Counted from the first letter of the stretch, positions 48,370 through 61,463 are shown. The stretch is DNA of 64,000 nucleotides from Diphasiastrum complanatum (GCA_029204225.1 CM055095.1:50662841-50726840), one strand, 5' to 3'. Made by a program: numbers and translations. Notes: generated from the letters alone by a model not told the origin.

Positions 48370-49520
48370 TGAATATGTGGCTTACACCAGAGACGAATTC
48401 ATCTACCTCAAAGATTCTAGCACCATCTGCATGAAAGAAAAAAGAATAGTCAAGATTATGTTCAAAAATTCATTTTCCATTTCTGTTTCGAATGTCCTTC
48501 ATGTACCTCAGTAAGTTTAAGAATCTTCTTTTGATCTCAAAGATAACTGATGAGGGCTACGCTGTTAGCTTTTCTCCTAAATAGTGTACAATCTTCGACA
48601 AAGATGCTACTTTGACTACTTGCACTCGAGTTGGAAACCTATATGTGCTTTCCAATTCCAATGCAATAGCTACTACTTCTCATGAGAATGTAAATGATCA
48701 AGCATTACTATGGCATGGCCAATTTGGACATGCTAATACGAGATCTCTTTCTTACATGCGTTGTAATAATTTAGTTGATGGATTGAATTTTTCTCTTTCA
48801 TTAGATAGGAAATCATTTTTCTGTGAGTTGTGCATGTATGACAAACATTCAAGAAGCGGATTCCCTAGAACACACTCTTTCAAAACAAAGCATGTATTAG
48901 ATCTTGTGCATAGTGATCTTTGCGCTCCTATACCAACTCCATCCTTTGGAGATGCACTTTACTTTATCACCTTTATAGATGACTACTCAAGATGGATGAT
49001 AGTCATGTTCATGCCTTTGAATGCTTCAAAAGATTCAAGGCCATGGCTAAAACCCAAACGTCTAGAAAGGTGAAAGCACTCCGAAGTGATAGTGATGCTG
49101 AATACATCTCCAATGAGATGTCCGACTATCTGGCCGAACATGGTGTTTGAAGAAAATTTGCAACCTCCTATTCACCTCAGCAGAATGGAGTTGCAGAAAG
49201 GAAGGATCAAACGCTACTTAATTCAGCTACATTGATGCTACATCAATCCAACTTACCTTCGAAATTTTGGACAGGAGCCACTGCCACAACATGTCATCTA
49301 CAAAACAGATCCAACACAAAAGTAGTCAATAACAAAACTCCTTATCAAGTGTGGCATGGACACAAACCTAGTGTCAGTCATCTAAAAATATTTGGTTGTG
49401 TATGCTTTGTTCATGTTCCTAAGCAACTTAGGAAGAAATTGGACTAAAGGTCGAATAAATGCATTTTCATTGGCTATCCCGATGAATATAAATCTTACAA
49501 AGTTTATGATTCAAGGATGC
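48370..49520 (+). pseudogene. Copia L protease end, GAG-pre-integrase and integrase
   Basis: VSNVLHVPQ, then LLWHGQFGHANTRSLSYMR and CELCMYDKHSRSGF (intact HHCC), LDLVHSDLCAP with FIDDYSRW, RSDSDAEYIS and NGVAERKDQT (D,D,E). Frameshifts near 48510 and 49060 and stops near 49150 and 49445. The end is IFGCVCFVHVPKQLRKKLD. Confidence 0.85.
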
Positions 49521-49669
49521 ATTCCACGACTTTAAACAACCATTGACATATGATGTTGTGTCATTTCATCCTATCTTACACAACATCAAATTTTCCACTC
49601 ATGATGTCCCTTCCACAGAACCGACAACCGAAGAAATTTGAGTTATAGAGGCCGAGAAATCGACAGTAC

Positions 49670-50515
49670 TTGTCGAGAGACCAGATCAAGCTAACTCGAG
49701 CAAATCTGGAGAAATTCAAGAAGAGACACCATTCGAATCAGGTCCCAATTGTTCGAAGATCTTCAAGAACTCGAACAATACCTGAGAGGTGTACACATCA
49801 AACATTATGGACTTCATTTGGAGATCCAAAGATGCTAGCCGAAGCAATCAACTCTAAGGATGCTGTGAAGTGGCACGAAGCAATGGAAAGTGAGTACAAC
49901 TCACTTTTGTCAAACTAGACCTGGAACTTGGTCGACTTCCCCACTCACAAGAGAGTTATTGACAACAAGTGGATCTTTAAGAAGAAGATCAACTCTGTTG
50001 GTTCCATTGCAAAATGGAAAGCCAGGCTGGTGGCCAAAGGAGTCACTCAAATCCAGAGAGTGGGTTACCAAGAAATATCTAGTCTTGTTGTCAAGATGTA
50101 GTTGATCAAGACTCTCATTGCACTTGCAGCTGCCGAAGACCTCGAGATGCATCTAATAATTGTCAAAACAACATTTCTCAATGAATATGTCGAAGAGGAG
50201 CTGTACACCTTCCAACCCGAAGGTTTCAAACTCAAAGTCCAAGAGCACAAAGTGTGCAAGCTACACAAAGCAATCTATGGTTTGAAATAAGCTGCAAGGG
50301 CTTGGTTCAAACGAATCAATGCTTATCTCATTCGATTAGGCTTTGCAAACAATTTAGCTGACTGCAATGTTTATTCCAAACACATAGGTGTCAATTCAGT
50401 TTACATAGCTCTGTATGTGGATGATGCACTCATTCTGTCTAACGACACTAAGAGTGATCTGTCGAAGGAATTCGACATGACTGAATTAGGCGCGTTGTTC
50501 ATTCACTGCTAGAAA
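49670..50515 (+). pseudogene. Copia L reverse transcriptase
   Basis: KWHEAMESEYNSLL, KWIFKKKINSVGSI, ARLVAKGVTQ and LYVDDALILS. In the conserved MDVKTxFLN motif the catalytic Asp position reads Ile (LIIVKTTFLN), so the active site is lost. In-frame stops at about 49916, 50098 and 50287. Confidence 0.85.
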
Positions 50516-50788
50516 TGCACATTACTAGAGAGAGATTACATAAGAAGATCTATCTTAGCCAGCATAAATATCTAGAGAATGTTCTAGAAATGTTTCACAT
50601 GACTGATTGCAAAACAATTGATACACCAATGGATGCTGACACCAAAAGTGAGACAATCAACCTACCAAAGTATCCTTATCACTTACTAATAGGATCTTTA
50701 ATATATGCCATGTTGTGCACCAGACTAGATCTTGCATACATTGTCAGCACATTAAGTCGATTCATGTCTACACCTAGGATCTTACATT

Positions 50789-50925
50789 GGAAAGCATTAA
50801 AGAGAGTGATGAAATATATTCAAGACAATATAGACCAGACATTGTGCTATGTGAAAATGCTATCGACCCAATGGTTCTTAAAGGCTATTCCGACTCAGAT
50901 TGGGGAGAAAATGTTTCTACTAGAA
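50789..50925 (+). repeat. Inverted repeat arm 1
   Basis: 137 bp of RNase H sequence whose reverse complement is found at 51185-51321 with about three mismatches. Confidence 0.9.
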
Positions 50926-51184
50926 AATCTACCTCTAGGTTTTGTTTCTTTTTGGCAAGAGGACCAATTTTTAAGGAATTCGAGGAAGCAAAAATCAATC
51001 ACTCCATCTTTAAACGAGGTAGAGTACATCGCAGCATGTCAAGCTTCAAAAGAAGCTATCTGGATCAGATTAATACTCCATGATTTATATCACACTCAAT
51101 TTCAACCTAGTACTAAATTCTATGTCACTGTCACTGAATCCCAGATTTCATGGCAGGTCAAAGCACATTGAAATCCAATACCAC

Positions 51185-51321
51185 TTCTAGTAGAAACATT
51201 TCCTCCCCAATCTGAGTCGGAATAGCCTTAAAGAACCATTGGGTCGATAGCATTTCCACATAGCACAATGTCTGGTCTATATTGTCTTGAATATATTTCA
51301 TCACTCTCTTTAATGCTTTCC
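51185..51321 (-). repeat. Inverted repeat arm 2
   Basis: Reverse complement of 50789-50925, about 98 percent identical by eye, separated from arm 1 by 259 bp. It breaks the RNase H frame. Confidence 0.9.
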
Positions 51322-51489
51322 ACTTTATTCAAAAAAAGATTTTCTCAGGATAAGTGATCCTCGAATACTGCTCCACATATGAACTGGTCGCAGACATATT
51401 CACCAAGGCCCTTCCTAGGATCAAGCATCATAAGTTCTTCAACATGCTGAACCTGATGAAGCTACTCAACGAACCAACCATGACCAGCT

Positions 51490-51503
51490 TGGGGGTGGGG
51501 GGG
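51490..51503 (+). other. Polypurine tract of copia L
   Basis: A G-rich tract (TGGGGGTGGGGGGG) before the LTR start, which reads CGTTGATTAAG where TGTTGATTAAG would be expected. Confidence 0.7.
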
Positions 51504-52200
51504 CGTTGATTAAGATCACAATTTCCTCCTTGGTGTTTCAATTTATTCAATTATTGATCTAGGGTCAGATGCAACTCTTTAGGTTTTCTGTCTGCTCATC
51601 TGACACTTGCAAGAATCATAGTTTTCTATTTTGCCATTCTGCATATTTAGTCATGTTTCATAACACAAACTGCAACATATGCAAAACTACTCTCATAATC
51701 TGTGCAGAGTAATGCCAAGTATAATACATGGATTTCTGAACAACAGCTCAACATCTGCGACATTCTACACAAAATTGAATCAGCCAAACTACTTGAAGGA
51801 CGAATACCTCGAACTTCCAGCTAATTTTCATCTTAGGAGTAAAGGGTATCCATTCACGTTTGTATCTACATTCGAATGACATTTCTAGCAGCTCAAAGAC
51901 CTGCCCATCTCTGACTGCTTCGACGATCGACTGATCCGACTACTTCGACGATCGATGGATCTGACAGTTACACACATACGTGATTGTACAGATGTCGTAG
52001 TGCATCAAATATTTGTTAAGTACATTCATGACCAATATCTGGTTAGACTAAACTAGTCTTGTGATTATAGATTTCTTTTTATCACAAGTATTTTGTGTAT
52101 ATATACATCCAGCTCGCATTCATTACCCAGCAGAAGATTGAGAATTGGATGTCACGTCACATTCAGGCTATAATCACTTGTGTTGTTCGATCACCTTTTT
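51504..52200 (+). mobile_element. LTR of copia L (right end approximate)
   Basis: Begins after the polypurine tract. It carries a TATATATA box near 52099 and a GACGATCGA duplication near 51921-51955. No left LTR of this family is present near 42623. About 52195-52265 matches the fragment at 38061-38160. Confidence 0.6.
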
Positions 52201-52299
52201 GCACTATCGTACCAAATTCCGAGTCAAAACTTTACTTTTGAACTGAGCAATGGTAGTTTCATATACTATTATCCTCTTCGGCGACTATACTCAGATTAC

Positions 52300-54410
52300 A
52301 TAATTCTTTTGAGTATGCAACTAAGTTTTAGCGGTCCTTAACGCATAAGCTGTGATTCTATTTGGCATTTTCATCTCTCCTCATTGTTGAGATCGTATAG
52401 TCAAAAGCAGCCCACATCAGGGGAGTCAATTCTGCATTGTCTGCCTTCAATCCTCCTCCAATAGTTAACACTATATGATGTCATCTTTCCTTTGTGCATC
52501 CTACCTAGCACACATCTCTTTTCCATAAATTCGCGCATATGCTGGTACTCATTAGGACAATTTCCACTAGATATTGCATCTATGATCAAACAAATGTCCC
52601 CTTGTATTACCTCTACCCCAAATGGCACTCCAGATTTGACTCCTATCATGGGCCCCATCTCTGAAGTAGGCCTAGCAGCCATCTGGAGTGCCATTTTGTC
52701 ATCACCTTCTTCAACTACAAGTTTGTCCTTGTCGTGCTAATCATATTGCAATTTCTTTGTCACGAGGCATATGCCCTCCCTGAAATGTATCCACCAAGGG
52801 CAGTAATTTATCTCTCATTCACTCAACCCTCCCTTTCTCCCCACATTTCCTTTAGTTGAGTACATGCTTATTTCATATCTAATGGATACTTGGTTCCACA
52901 TATGTTCATCAGATGACATTTCATCAATGATGTTTTGTGCATTCAACCAAAATAAAAATCTGCAATAATTCACAAGCACTTGAAATGAAATATGCTTATT
53001 ACAAAAAACACTAGTATGACTAGAAAGATTTTTACCTCCAAACAAGATGTTTCATAGCCAACTTAATTTCGGATTTTGTCTCATTTGTAAGCATAGGCTC
53101 CATATAACTTTTCAAAGCAAAAAATAGATCAGCTTTTTATCTCATATTGAAAGGTGTAAAATATCTAGCCAAACTGTGGTTGACATGCAAAGTCAAATAT
53201 GTAAGTCAAAGAACGTGAACATATGGTCAATGATATGCTACTATACAAAAAACACTTTCACATTTCAATGAACAATTCACTTTTTTGACCTCTTGCATCC
53301 TAACAAGCATTCAAGATTTTATTTGCTCCTCCACGAGTGTGTAATGAAAGACTTCCTTCCCAACCCATAACCTAAAGAGCCTGTCACCAATTGGAATGCT
53401 GTGCTAATCACGCATAACGGAGGCTCCTAAACACATACCTAGCCATTTACATTTTGTTTCATTGGAAACATCTACAAGTCTAAGACTGTTTAGTTTCTCC
53501 AACCCGATTTAAAATCCCTTTTCTTCTAGAATCTTGGTGGCCACCATTTTGAACCATGTCCGTGCTTGGGATCAACAATGCCTAGCAATTTAGACATACG
53601 ATTGCCCTTTTTTGTTTTTTTTTTTTAGTTCCAGCTCTTTTTTTCTTCCTCAAATCCCCCGATGCAACTTCTTTATTGAGGAGCAACTCTTCAATGTCCC
53701 TTTGAATCTCATTCTGTCATCAAACAAGGCAAACCATTTTTCTTATTACATGCTTTAGAATAAGTATCAAATTTTTCATCACTATGCTCGTGATCATTTA
53801 AATTCTAGGAATGTGCCAACACATTGATCTTTGTGTATTGGAAAGCTTATGTGATATTAAGTGGCCCACTTAAACGAGTGGAAATTCATTTTAATGAAGG
53901 TTGCAAGAGAACAACATAAAAAACACAGAGACACAAGACCTTTGGTGCCAGGGCTTAACCTCGAACCAATCACTCGATGACATTTGTTGCCCTGCTATTT
54001 GTTCAAGATTTGCCTAGTGCAATGTAGTAGGTTCAAATGGTCCCATGGAAGGATGCTACCTCTTGCCCATGCGCACACACAACTGATACTTTGATGGTTC
54101 CAAGTGGTTTATGTCAAACCTATTGAAAGTGCAATGAATAGGTTACAAAATATATAACGAGTCGTAGAGCAATGTATTGACTAGCTTGGCTCTTTGTTTT
54201 TTAATCAAGTCACAAGACAAGTGGACATTGATTAAAAGTGTGGGGAGTTATCGCCGTATTGCCGTGCTGTGCGGGGTTGTAAGGCACGTGTTACACCACT
54301 AGTGGTTGGGAATAAAGTGTGGGGCAATTTAAGGTTGAGCCCTCAAAAGGGGGGGGGGGTGGTGGGGGGCGGGGCGAGGCCACTGAAGTTGGCCCATCAT
54401 ATGACCTTGT
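52300..54410. other. Unassigned intergenic stretch
   Basis: No intact gene. On the minus strand some weakly coding-like segments occur (52694-52401 and a Lys-rich segment near 53700-53600), but none gave a recognisable family. A poly(T) lies near 53617. These may be remnants of an old gene or transposase. Confidence 0.35.

Positions 54411-54413
<3 letters not shown>

Positions 54414-54458
<45 letters not shown>
54414..54458. repeat. (GA)n tract upstream of the STELLO gene
   Basis: About 45 bp of GA dinucleotides some 720 bp before the STELLO start codon, with a shorter CT tract near 54586-54604. GA/CT tracts are common in plant promoters and 5' UTRs; a regulatory role here is inference. Confidence 0.7.
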
Positions 54459-54462
<4 letters not shown>

Positions 54463-55178
54463 GGGAGCGAGCGCGACATGCTGCCTAATCAGTTGTTGGA
54501 GATGGCGTTGGCAAGCAACAGTGGCTGGCTGTTCGCAGGCAGCACGAAGATTTCCTTTTCACGCAAACTAAATTATGGTACTTCCTCTTTCTCTCTCTCT
54601 CTCCCTTGTATCCTTTTTGCTTTTTGAATCTGCAATCTACATTTCACCCATTCCTTGAGCGTTATGCTTCTCTATGCAATGTCTTGGTTCATCGATGAAC
54701 CCATTGTATGTTCCTTCCTAAGAACACGCTTTCCGTTCCGATCCATCAATTGTTTTGTGAATTACGATCCTTTCACTTCTTTTTGTTTATGAGTTTGTAA
54801 GCATTCTGGCAATTGCATTTGGTTGATTGCAGCATTGGCTTTTGTTTCCAAGACAAGCGATTAACAGTTGGCAGTAAGTAGCAAGGTTTGTGTGATTGTT
54901 AGACTGTAGAATCAGTTTCTTCATATCCCAGGCTGATTTGCGTATGTTGCTGTTTAGACCATTTTGGTCAATTTTTTGCTTTCTTGGAAATGCTTTCTAG
55001 CTGCTGAACATTCTGGCACTGGATTTACAGCCACATCTTCGAAAATTTCAGCCCTTGGCAGGAGATTTTGCGGCAAAATCTGGGGTCGTCGAAGAGGCTG
55101 GCTTATGGCATGCTTATGTGCTGCTTTTTATCCTTGAAGCAAGCAATTCTGCATAAACCACTCTAGTAGACTTTCAAA

Positions 55179-56957
55179 ATGCGGATCCAACATAGCAGGG
55201 AAACGCAAATGTCTGGGAGTGGCATCAGAAATGGAGTTCATTATACATCCCTTGCTAGACGCAATGGTAAAGATGACAGCATGGAGGTATCGGAAGTCAA
55301 AACAGAAGTAGAGGAGCCCATCGGAGAAAGAAGTAATCTACTGAAAAGTCTAGATTCTTTGGGAAAGTTTTTCCCTGTGAGACAGTATATCTGCTCTTTT
55401 GTGACAGCAAGTTCATCAAAGCTTTTAATTTTCTCCCTAATTTTACTGAGTGCACTCATACTAATAATTTTTAGAAACCAAGGTGAGAACGCTTTGCTTT
55501 GTAAGGAGGTGCTTTCAGAAAAAGCAATCCCTTATCCCAGGGTGGATTTTCAACATGTGAAAGCACGCAAGGACAAAGGAAGATACAGCTCTTTGAAAGC
55601 AGCAAATTGGATTGTGGTGTTTGTAGCTAGGGATCCTACGGATGAGGTACGAGAATTAGCCAAGTTGAAGGGATGGCAAGTCTTGGCTATAGCAGACTCT
55701 GAAACAGCCAAAGACTGGTCCGTTCCTGGTGTTATCTTTTTGTCAACCGAGCATCAGGCATCTCTAGGTTATCGAATTAATAAATACCTGCCATACAGTT
55801 CATATGTAAGGAAAAACGTTGGGTATTTATTTGCCATCCAGCACGGGGCAAGGAAAATTTATGACCTTGATGAGAAACAATCTATGTTGGGAAATGATCT
55901 GGCAAAATTTTTCGACACAGAGCTACATAGTCAGCAGAAAAATCTTTTGCAGTATCGTGTGGTTGAAAACAGGACAACAGTGAACCCTTATATACACTTT
56001 GGGCAACGATCCGTTTGGCCTCGTGGTCTTCCTCTAACCTCAATCCCGAAGATCTCAGCTGATATATTTTACAATGAGGTCCCCACTGGAAAACAGTACA
56101 TCCAGCAGGGGCTTACAAAAGGCCTACCTGATGTGGACTCCATTTTTTACTATACTCGGAGGGTGGAGGGACAGCCCATTAATCTTGAATTTGATTCTCA
56201 TGCCCCATCTCTGGCTCTTCCACATGGAACCATGGCTCCTGTCAACTCCATGAACACGCTGTTTCATTACCAAGCGTTTTGGGGCTTGATGCTTCCTGTC
56301 TCAACAGGACTCTATGCATCTGACACTGTGAGAGGCTATTGGTCGCAGAGGCTTCTTTGGGAGATTCAAGGGATGCTTGCTATCTATCCTCCTTCAATGT
56401 TTCGTGTAGATAGCATGCAGCCTTCAATGTATGAAGATGATGAACTTTTTTCCAAGAGCTGGGAAGAGCTGGTTAGCTTCCTTGTGTCTTGGAAGTCAAA
56501 CAAGGAGGAGTTTTTCCAGAGGGTCTTGGATCTTAGTCACACAATGGGACAAATAGGCTTTTGGTCAGCACAAGATGTGAAACTTTCTGCAGCTTGGCTT
56601 AAGGACCTTTTATCTGTAGGATACATGCAGCCAGTGCTGGAAAACTTGGATCTAGGCAAGTCAGTGCCTTTTGTAGTGGTTTCATCCTTCACACAATTCA
56701 AGCCTCATGTCTTTCCCGCAAAGTATGTAGGTGTTCAAGAAGCATCTGCCGTGGATAAAGACATGGGGAATCTTCTAAGGTGGCGTCGGTTTTATGGCAA
56801 CATTGTGCTTATTATGGAGTGCTCATGGCCTTTAAACCACACTGTTGTAGGATGGCGCCTCTTGTATGGTCGTATATTTAAGCATGTGATAATTCTTTCT
56901 CAACAGGCTGATTCAAGTCTTGGAGTTGAAGATGGAGCTGGTTGGCAAACTTACAAG
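55179..56957 (+). CDS. STL: STELLO-type Golgi glycosyltransferase-like protein, N-terminal exon
   Basis: STELLO proteins are Golgi membrane proteins that bind cellulose synthase subunits and promote assembly of the complex. The reading frame matches the plant family: short cytosolic N-terminus, one transmembrane helix at about residues 82-98 (type II topology), then the lumenal region with VGYLFAIQHGARKIYD, NPYIHFGQRSVWPRGLPL, KQYIQQGLTKGLPDVDSIFY, FWGLMLPVS, RGYWSQRLLWE, MGQIGFWSAQDVK and WRLLYGRIFKHVIILSQ. The ATG at 55179 has a favourable AAAATGC context. The frame reaches a stop at 56966, but a donor AA^GTACGT at about 56957 fits the point where homologues continue. The remaining C-terminal domain (roughly 170-190 residues in homologues) is not found downstream in the window. 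Confidence 0.88.
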
Positions 56958-58390
56958 TACGTTTAACTATCTTATATTTTCTAATTTAACTATAGCAAGG
57001 AAATTTTCTACTTAACTATCTTATATTTTCTAATTTAACTATCTTATTTTTTAAGTCTAGCAAGGAAAGTTTCTATGTTTATGTCTTTTAAGTATTTCAA
57101 AATATTGTTGTTTTGGGGGTGGGGGTGCGAGGGGAGGACAAAGTAGTTTTGCACTAAACAATAAAGTGCAATGTCAACAAAGAAGGAAACTTCAAAGTTG
57201 TCTACACGTTGTGCCTCATAGTAATTCTAGACCAAAATAATATCTTCCAAAAGCAATCTTAAATGTTGAAGGATTTTCATTTGGATGGTTAGTCTGATTT
57301 TTATATAAGTGAATTGAAGAAAAGAACTGTTTTTGCCAAAAATTATTCTTTCTGTATCTGAATTTAGGAAAGAGAGTGTTCACAATGATAAAGCTGTGCT
57401 TTTCAAGAATTTTATTTGTCATTGACCACTTTTGTGTGCTTTATAGAAAACAGACAGTTAATTCTGTTGAGTTTGTGAGTTCTTGCATATTGGCGATGCT
57501 GTTGATTATTTAGTTTGATAATATTGGGTTTGCAAGTTTTGCTGTAATTACGATGCATGAGTTTATTTTCGGGCCAATCTCACTAGCATTTTGGCGACTT
57601 ATCATTGAAAAAGGTATTCTTTAGTCTCCTAAAAGTAGGATTCACAATGGAAAAGATAATCAGGTCAGTTGAAGGGTTTTTGAAGCCTACAAAAAGCTTT
57701 AAGCTCCAATTGTGATATTTTGAATATTGAGAAGCTTAACGTAAGCTAGAGTAGCTCATATAGCATGGAGCATGTAATCAAGCTAGGGTTAGCATTTTCC
57801 TTGAGGAGATCTTTCATTTTTTAATTAGCGTCAAACATTTTGGTTCATTTTTGGTCTGCAAATTTGCATCTCCTGCTTCTCTCCATGCTTCCAATTTTTT
57901 TGGTTCACTACTTGGTGTCACAGAACTTCGAGGCAAGAGATTGGGCACTAGTGTTATGGACATTGGATGCTTCTATATAGGTGCTGCACTTCACCTTATG
58001 ATCATAAATCAAACCTTTTGGAAGAACCTGATGATTGAAAAACATGTAGAGAGAAAAATAGCTTTGTATGTGCCCTAGGAGCTATTGTCTTTGAGCCAAC
58101 CAAACAATGATAGATTAGAGACAACGGTGCACTATAGCCTCCAAACAAAGCAAAGAAAACTATAATGGAAAAGGATCTCAAAAATGCGTTTGTTGATTTT
58201 TCCCCACATTTTTTAAAAACCCTAATTGCATGCCACCTTTAACTCTTCAAAATTGATAAAGCCACATTTGAGGAATAATTGAAATGTCTAGGTGTAGGCC
58301 ATTACAGGTACTCATAGTTCTTCATATTCTAAATCTTTAGTCTACAAATGAAACATTGCTTACAGATCATAGTACACTACTAAGATCAGG
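56958..58390. other. Presumed intron or 3' flank of the STELLO gene
   Basis: AT-rich, no ORF homologous to the STELLO C-terminus. It opens with a repeated phrase (ACTATCTTATATTTTCTAATTTA at about 56967 and 57016). Confidence 0.5.
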
Positions 58391-59460
58391 TTGATCAACC
58401 CTCTAAAAGGAGTACAATAAAAAATCACCGAACTTACTCAAGGAAATCGGCGTTCCCCAAAATCCATACAACACAGTATGGATTAATGAGCATGGACCCA
58501 TACAACCATAATTCGGATCTCAAATCTCTTTTAGAAGTCAGTACCTATGAATAACAATGAAAACCAATTTCGGCTTGCTTGTACTTACACTAGCTAGCAG
58601 ACTCTTTGATCCCTCCCTTGCCACGATATGTAACGCCATCTCCCAGACAACGGCCAACAGATATGCCCTTCGGGTCACCACTCGTGTGCTCGCACGATTG
58701 GATTAATGCCCACACATCCTAGATCATGACAAGTGGCAATCATGCAGGTCAAGTCAATAGGCCCAGTCGACATTCGGTTCCAAGTTAGGGTTCGGGACCC
58801 AAGGGGTTGGGTCCACAATTATCTGCCGGTTTCTGAGCCCACGTTGACGCACATCAACAATGGCCTAAGGTTCAGTAGGTACGAAGGATGTCAGATCCTC
58901 TAATTGAACTAGCGTATCCCGTAGAATCAATTCATCCTTTCCACTGAGTCGTTTCTTTAAATGCTAATGTGGAAGACTAGGTGAACACTGATTCCTTGAG
59001 GAAGGTCTAGTTGATAGGCATTCTAATTGAGTTTCTTTACAATACGAGTTATAAGATAAGATTCACTAGCTATGCTAAAAAGAAAAATTTAGGCTAGAAA
59101 GCATGAAAGAGAGAGAAGAGTAACCATCATCAACCGAATAAAGGACTACAATGCTGCCCTATATATACCTACTGATGAACCCTAAGTAGGAATTCAAAAG
59201 TAGAGGGAGGCAGAAGATTTGGAGGCAAAATAGTACGCCCCCCCAATAGGAGGACCCCCACTCCAAATCAATATGACCAAGTCCTAAAAATGTGACCAAA
59301 TAGGGCCCAAGGCTAGTACATGAATAAGAAGGGCCCATAGGCTTGCTTATGCATAATAAAAAATAAAAGAATGGATGAGGCGAATGTAATGAGTCGAGTC
59401 CATAACTCTCCCTTGCAGAAAAACAAAGCCCCTCGGGCTAAATGAAACTGTAGTATAGAA
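58391..59460 (-). mobile_element. LTR and tail region of gypsy N (boundaries uncertain)
   Basis: On the minus strand a purine-rich GCAAGGGAGAG lies at 59416-59406, followed by TTATGGACTC. A TATATATAGG promoter-like box is at about 59168-59159 on minus. These suggest a polypurine tract and 3' LTR of the minus-strand gypsy element, but LTR ends could not be paired. Confidence 0.45.
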
Positions 59461-60480
59461 TTAGGTAGCAGCAAGCCCAAGTGGATCAGCAACCGTAGAA
59501 GATGTAGAAGACCGAACAAGTGCAGCAAGGGCACGAGCCTGATCCGCCAACAATGGTGTATGATAAAAAACGTCTATGGGCTCCCATGTGGCTTCCTCAA
59601 TAGGATGACCATCCCATTGATGATTGAACCAAAAACTGAATTTGCCGTTGGCGTCGACTATGCTGAAGACCAACCTGGAGTATAGCAGCTGGTAATAAAG
59701 GAAATAGCTCGGGATCAGCAGGAAACCAGCATCACGAGGAGCATCATCCTCAATAATATCTTATAACAAACCTACATGGAAGATGTCACAGGCACGTGTA
59801 GAAGGTGGGAGTTGTAAACGATATGTCACTGGATTGAGGTGATCCAATATATAGTAAGGCCCAGAGTATCGTGGTGCAAGCTTCTCAGTAGAAGCGTGGC
59901 CCTAAATAAAATGATGACGAGCAAAGTGTAGGCGCAGATAAACCATATCACCAACCTGAAACTGAACATGGCGGCGATGGCGGTGGCGATCAATAGAAGT
60001 CTGGTAGTGCTGCTGGACCTGCTGTAGATATGTACTGGGCACCTGAAGGAAATGAAGAAAGTGTAACAAGCGTATCATCTGGCGGAAGAGGAACCCCAGA
60101 CAAAGTAGGTGCATAACCATGAGCTAGTAAAAAGGGAGAGACACCAGTGCTGGTACTGACAGAGCTATTATAGCTATACTCTGCTAAACATAAATGCTGA
60201 TCCCAATCCTTCCCTAAAGGAGTAACAAAATGGCGGAGATGATCCTCAAGGATTCGATTGAGGACCTCAGACTGTCCATTGGTAGTGGAATGATAGGCGG
60301 AACCCATAAAAAGTTGAACATCCAGAATACACATAAGCTCTGTCCAAAAGATAGAGGTAAACTTACTATCCCGATCAGATAGTATAGTTTGGGGAAATCC
60401 GTGCAGCCGAAAGATCTCTAACATGAATAGACTTGCACACTGCTCTGCTGTTATAGTGCTACGGACCGGAATGAAATGTG
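59461..60480 (-). pseudogene. Gypsy N integrase and chromodomain
   Basis: Integrase: LHGFPQTILSDRDSKFTSIFW (second Asp), NGQSEVLNRILEDHLRHF (Glu), SYNSSVSTSTGVSPF. The C-terminal VQFQVGDMVYLRL is in another frame. It ends with a chromodomain-like FNHQWDGHPIEEATWEPIDVF. Multiple frameshifts. The N-terminal zinc region and first Asp are missing. Confidence 0.8.
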
Positions 60481-60599
60481 CCTATTTCGAGAACCGATCA
60501 ACCATCACCATACATGATTCATTACCACAGTGGCAAAATGTGGAACAAGATGACTAAGATGAGTGCCTAAACCGAGAAACATACGAACATGATGGAACA

Positions 60600-61275
60600 T
60601 CAGTAGGCACAAATCAATCTTGGATAGCTGGGACCTTACGAGGGTCAAGGTGAATACGACCATCACAAATAAGAAAACCCAAAAATTCAATCTCAAAAAC
60701 ATTTAGACAACTTAGCATGGTGAACAAGTAACTTAAAAACAAAGCACAGATTGGAAATATGCTGCTCGGACAAAGAAGCACTAAAAATGAAAGTATCATC
60801 AAAATAAACTAAAACACATCGGCCAAGAAGCGGGCACATAACATTATTCATAACATTCTGAAACGTGGGTGGACCATTTGTTACACCAAAAGGAATCACA
60901 CGAAACTCATAAAGACCAAGGTGAGCACAAAAAACAGTCTTATGTTCATTAGAAGAGTGCATCCTAATCTGGTGGTATCCGGAATGAAGGTCTATCTTAG
61001 AAAAGATCTTGGAAGCTGATTAAAAAGGTCATCCATGTGAGGTATGGGATACTGGTTCCGGATAGTCAACTTGTTCAAGGCTCGATAGTCAATACAAAGG
61101 CGTTTAATACCATCTTTTTTGTTAACAAGAAGAACAGGGGCACCAAAAGGACTATGGCTAGGAACAACAAGGCCCTGACGTAAAAGTGTGAAAGTCTGGA
61201 GTTGGTTGACATCACATAATGGTGCAGAGATGTAGGTTCCGAAAAGACATGAGCGTACTTAGTGTAATAAATCAA
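60600..61275 (-). pseudogene. Gypsy N reverse transcriptase fragments
   Basis: SGYHQIRMHSSNEHKT, YEFRVIPFGVTNGPPTFQNVMN and the active site VLVYFDDTFIFSAS, then LGFLICDGRIHLDP in another frame. RNase H is missing between this and integrase. Several stops. Confidence 0.8.
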
Positions 61276-61463
61276 AAATCACTTGAGGTATAGGAGCCGA
61301 AGCTAGCATAGCAGAAGTAGAAACTGAAGTTCTATGAACACATAAAAGAGTGGCACAATGGCAGGCTGCACATAAATTGCTTCCCATTAGCCAGCTGGTA
61401 ATCCCCCTGAGAATCAATGCCAACAAGTGAATGGGTGATAATACCATGTATGAAAGTAAGTGT
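61259..61463 (-). pseudogene. Gypsy N segment between protease and RT
   Basis: Decayed minus frame that continues the protease region on the far side of element O (63533-63685). No motif of its own. Confidence 0.5.
61459..61463 (+). repeat. Target site duplication of O, left
   Basis: AGTGT, repeated at 63533-63537. Confidence 0.85.

Larger units (their letters stand above)
50515..51489 (+). pseudogene. Copia L RNase H with inverted insert
   Basis: KIYLSQHKYLENVLEMFHMTDC, LCTRLDLAYIVSTLSRFM, VEYIAACQASKEAIW and KAHxKSNT-like residues up to about 51184. The frame is then replaced by an inverted copy of its own upstream part (51185-51321). It resumes with ELVADIFTKAL and FFNMLNLMKLLNEP before the polypurine tract. 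Frameshifts occur near 50865 and 51140. Confidence 0.8.

Noticed and set aside
52401-52694. 97-codon minus ORF
   Set aside because: No family recognised and neighbouring frames are decayed; left as unassigned sequence.
54319-54627. ORF upstream of STELLO (about 102 codons)
   Set aside because: It crosses homopolymer G and GA microsatellites and has no recognisable domain; probably promoter or 5' UTR sequence.
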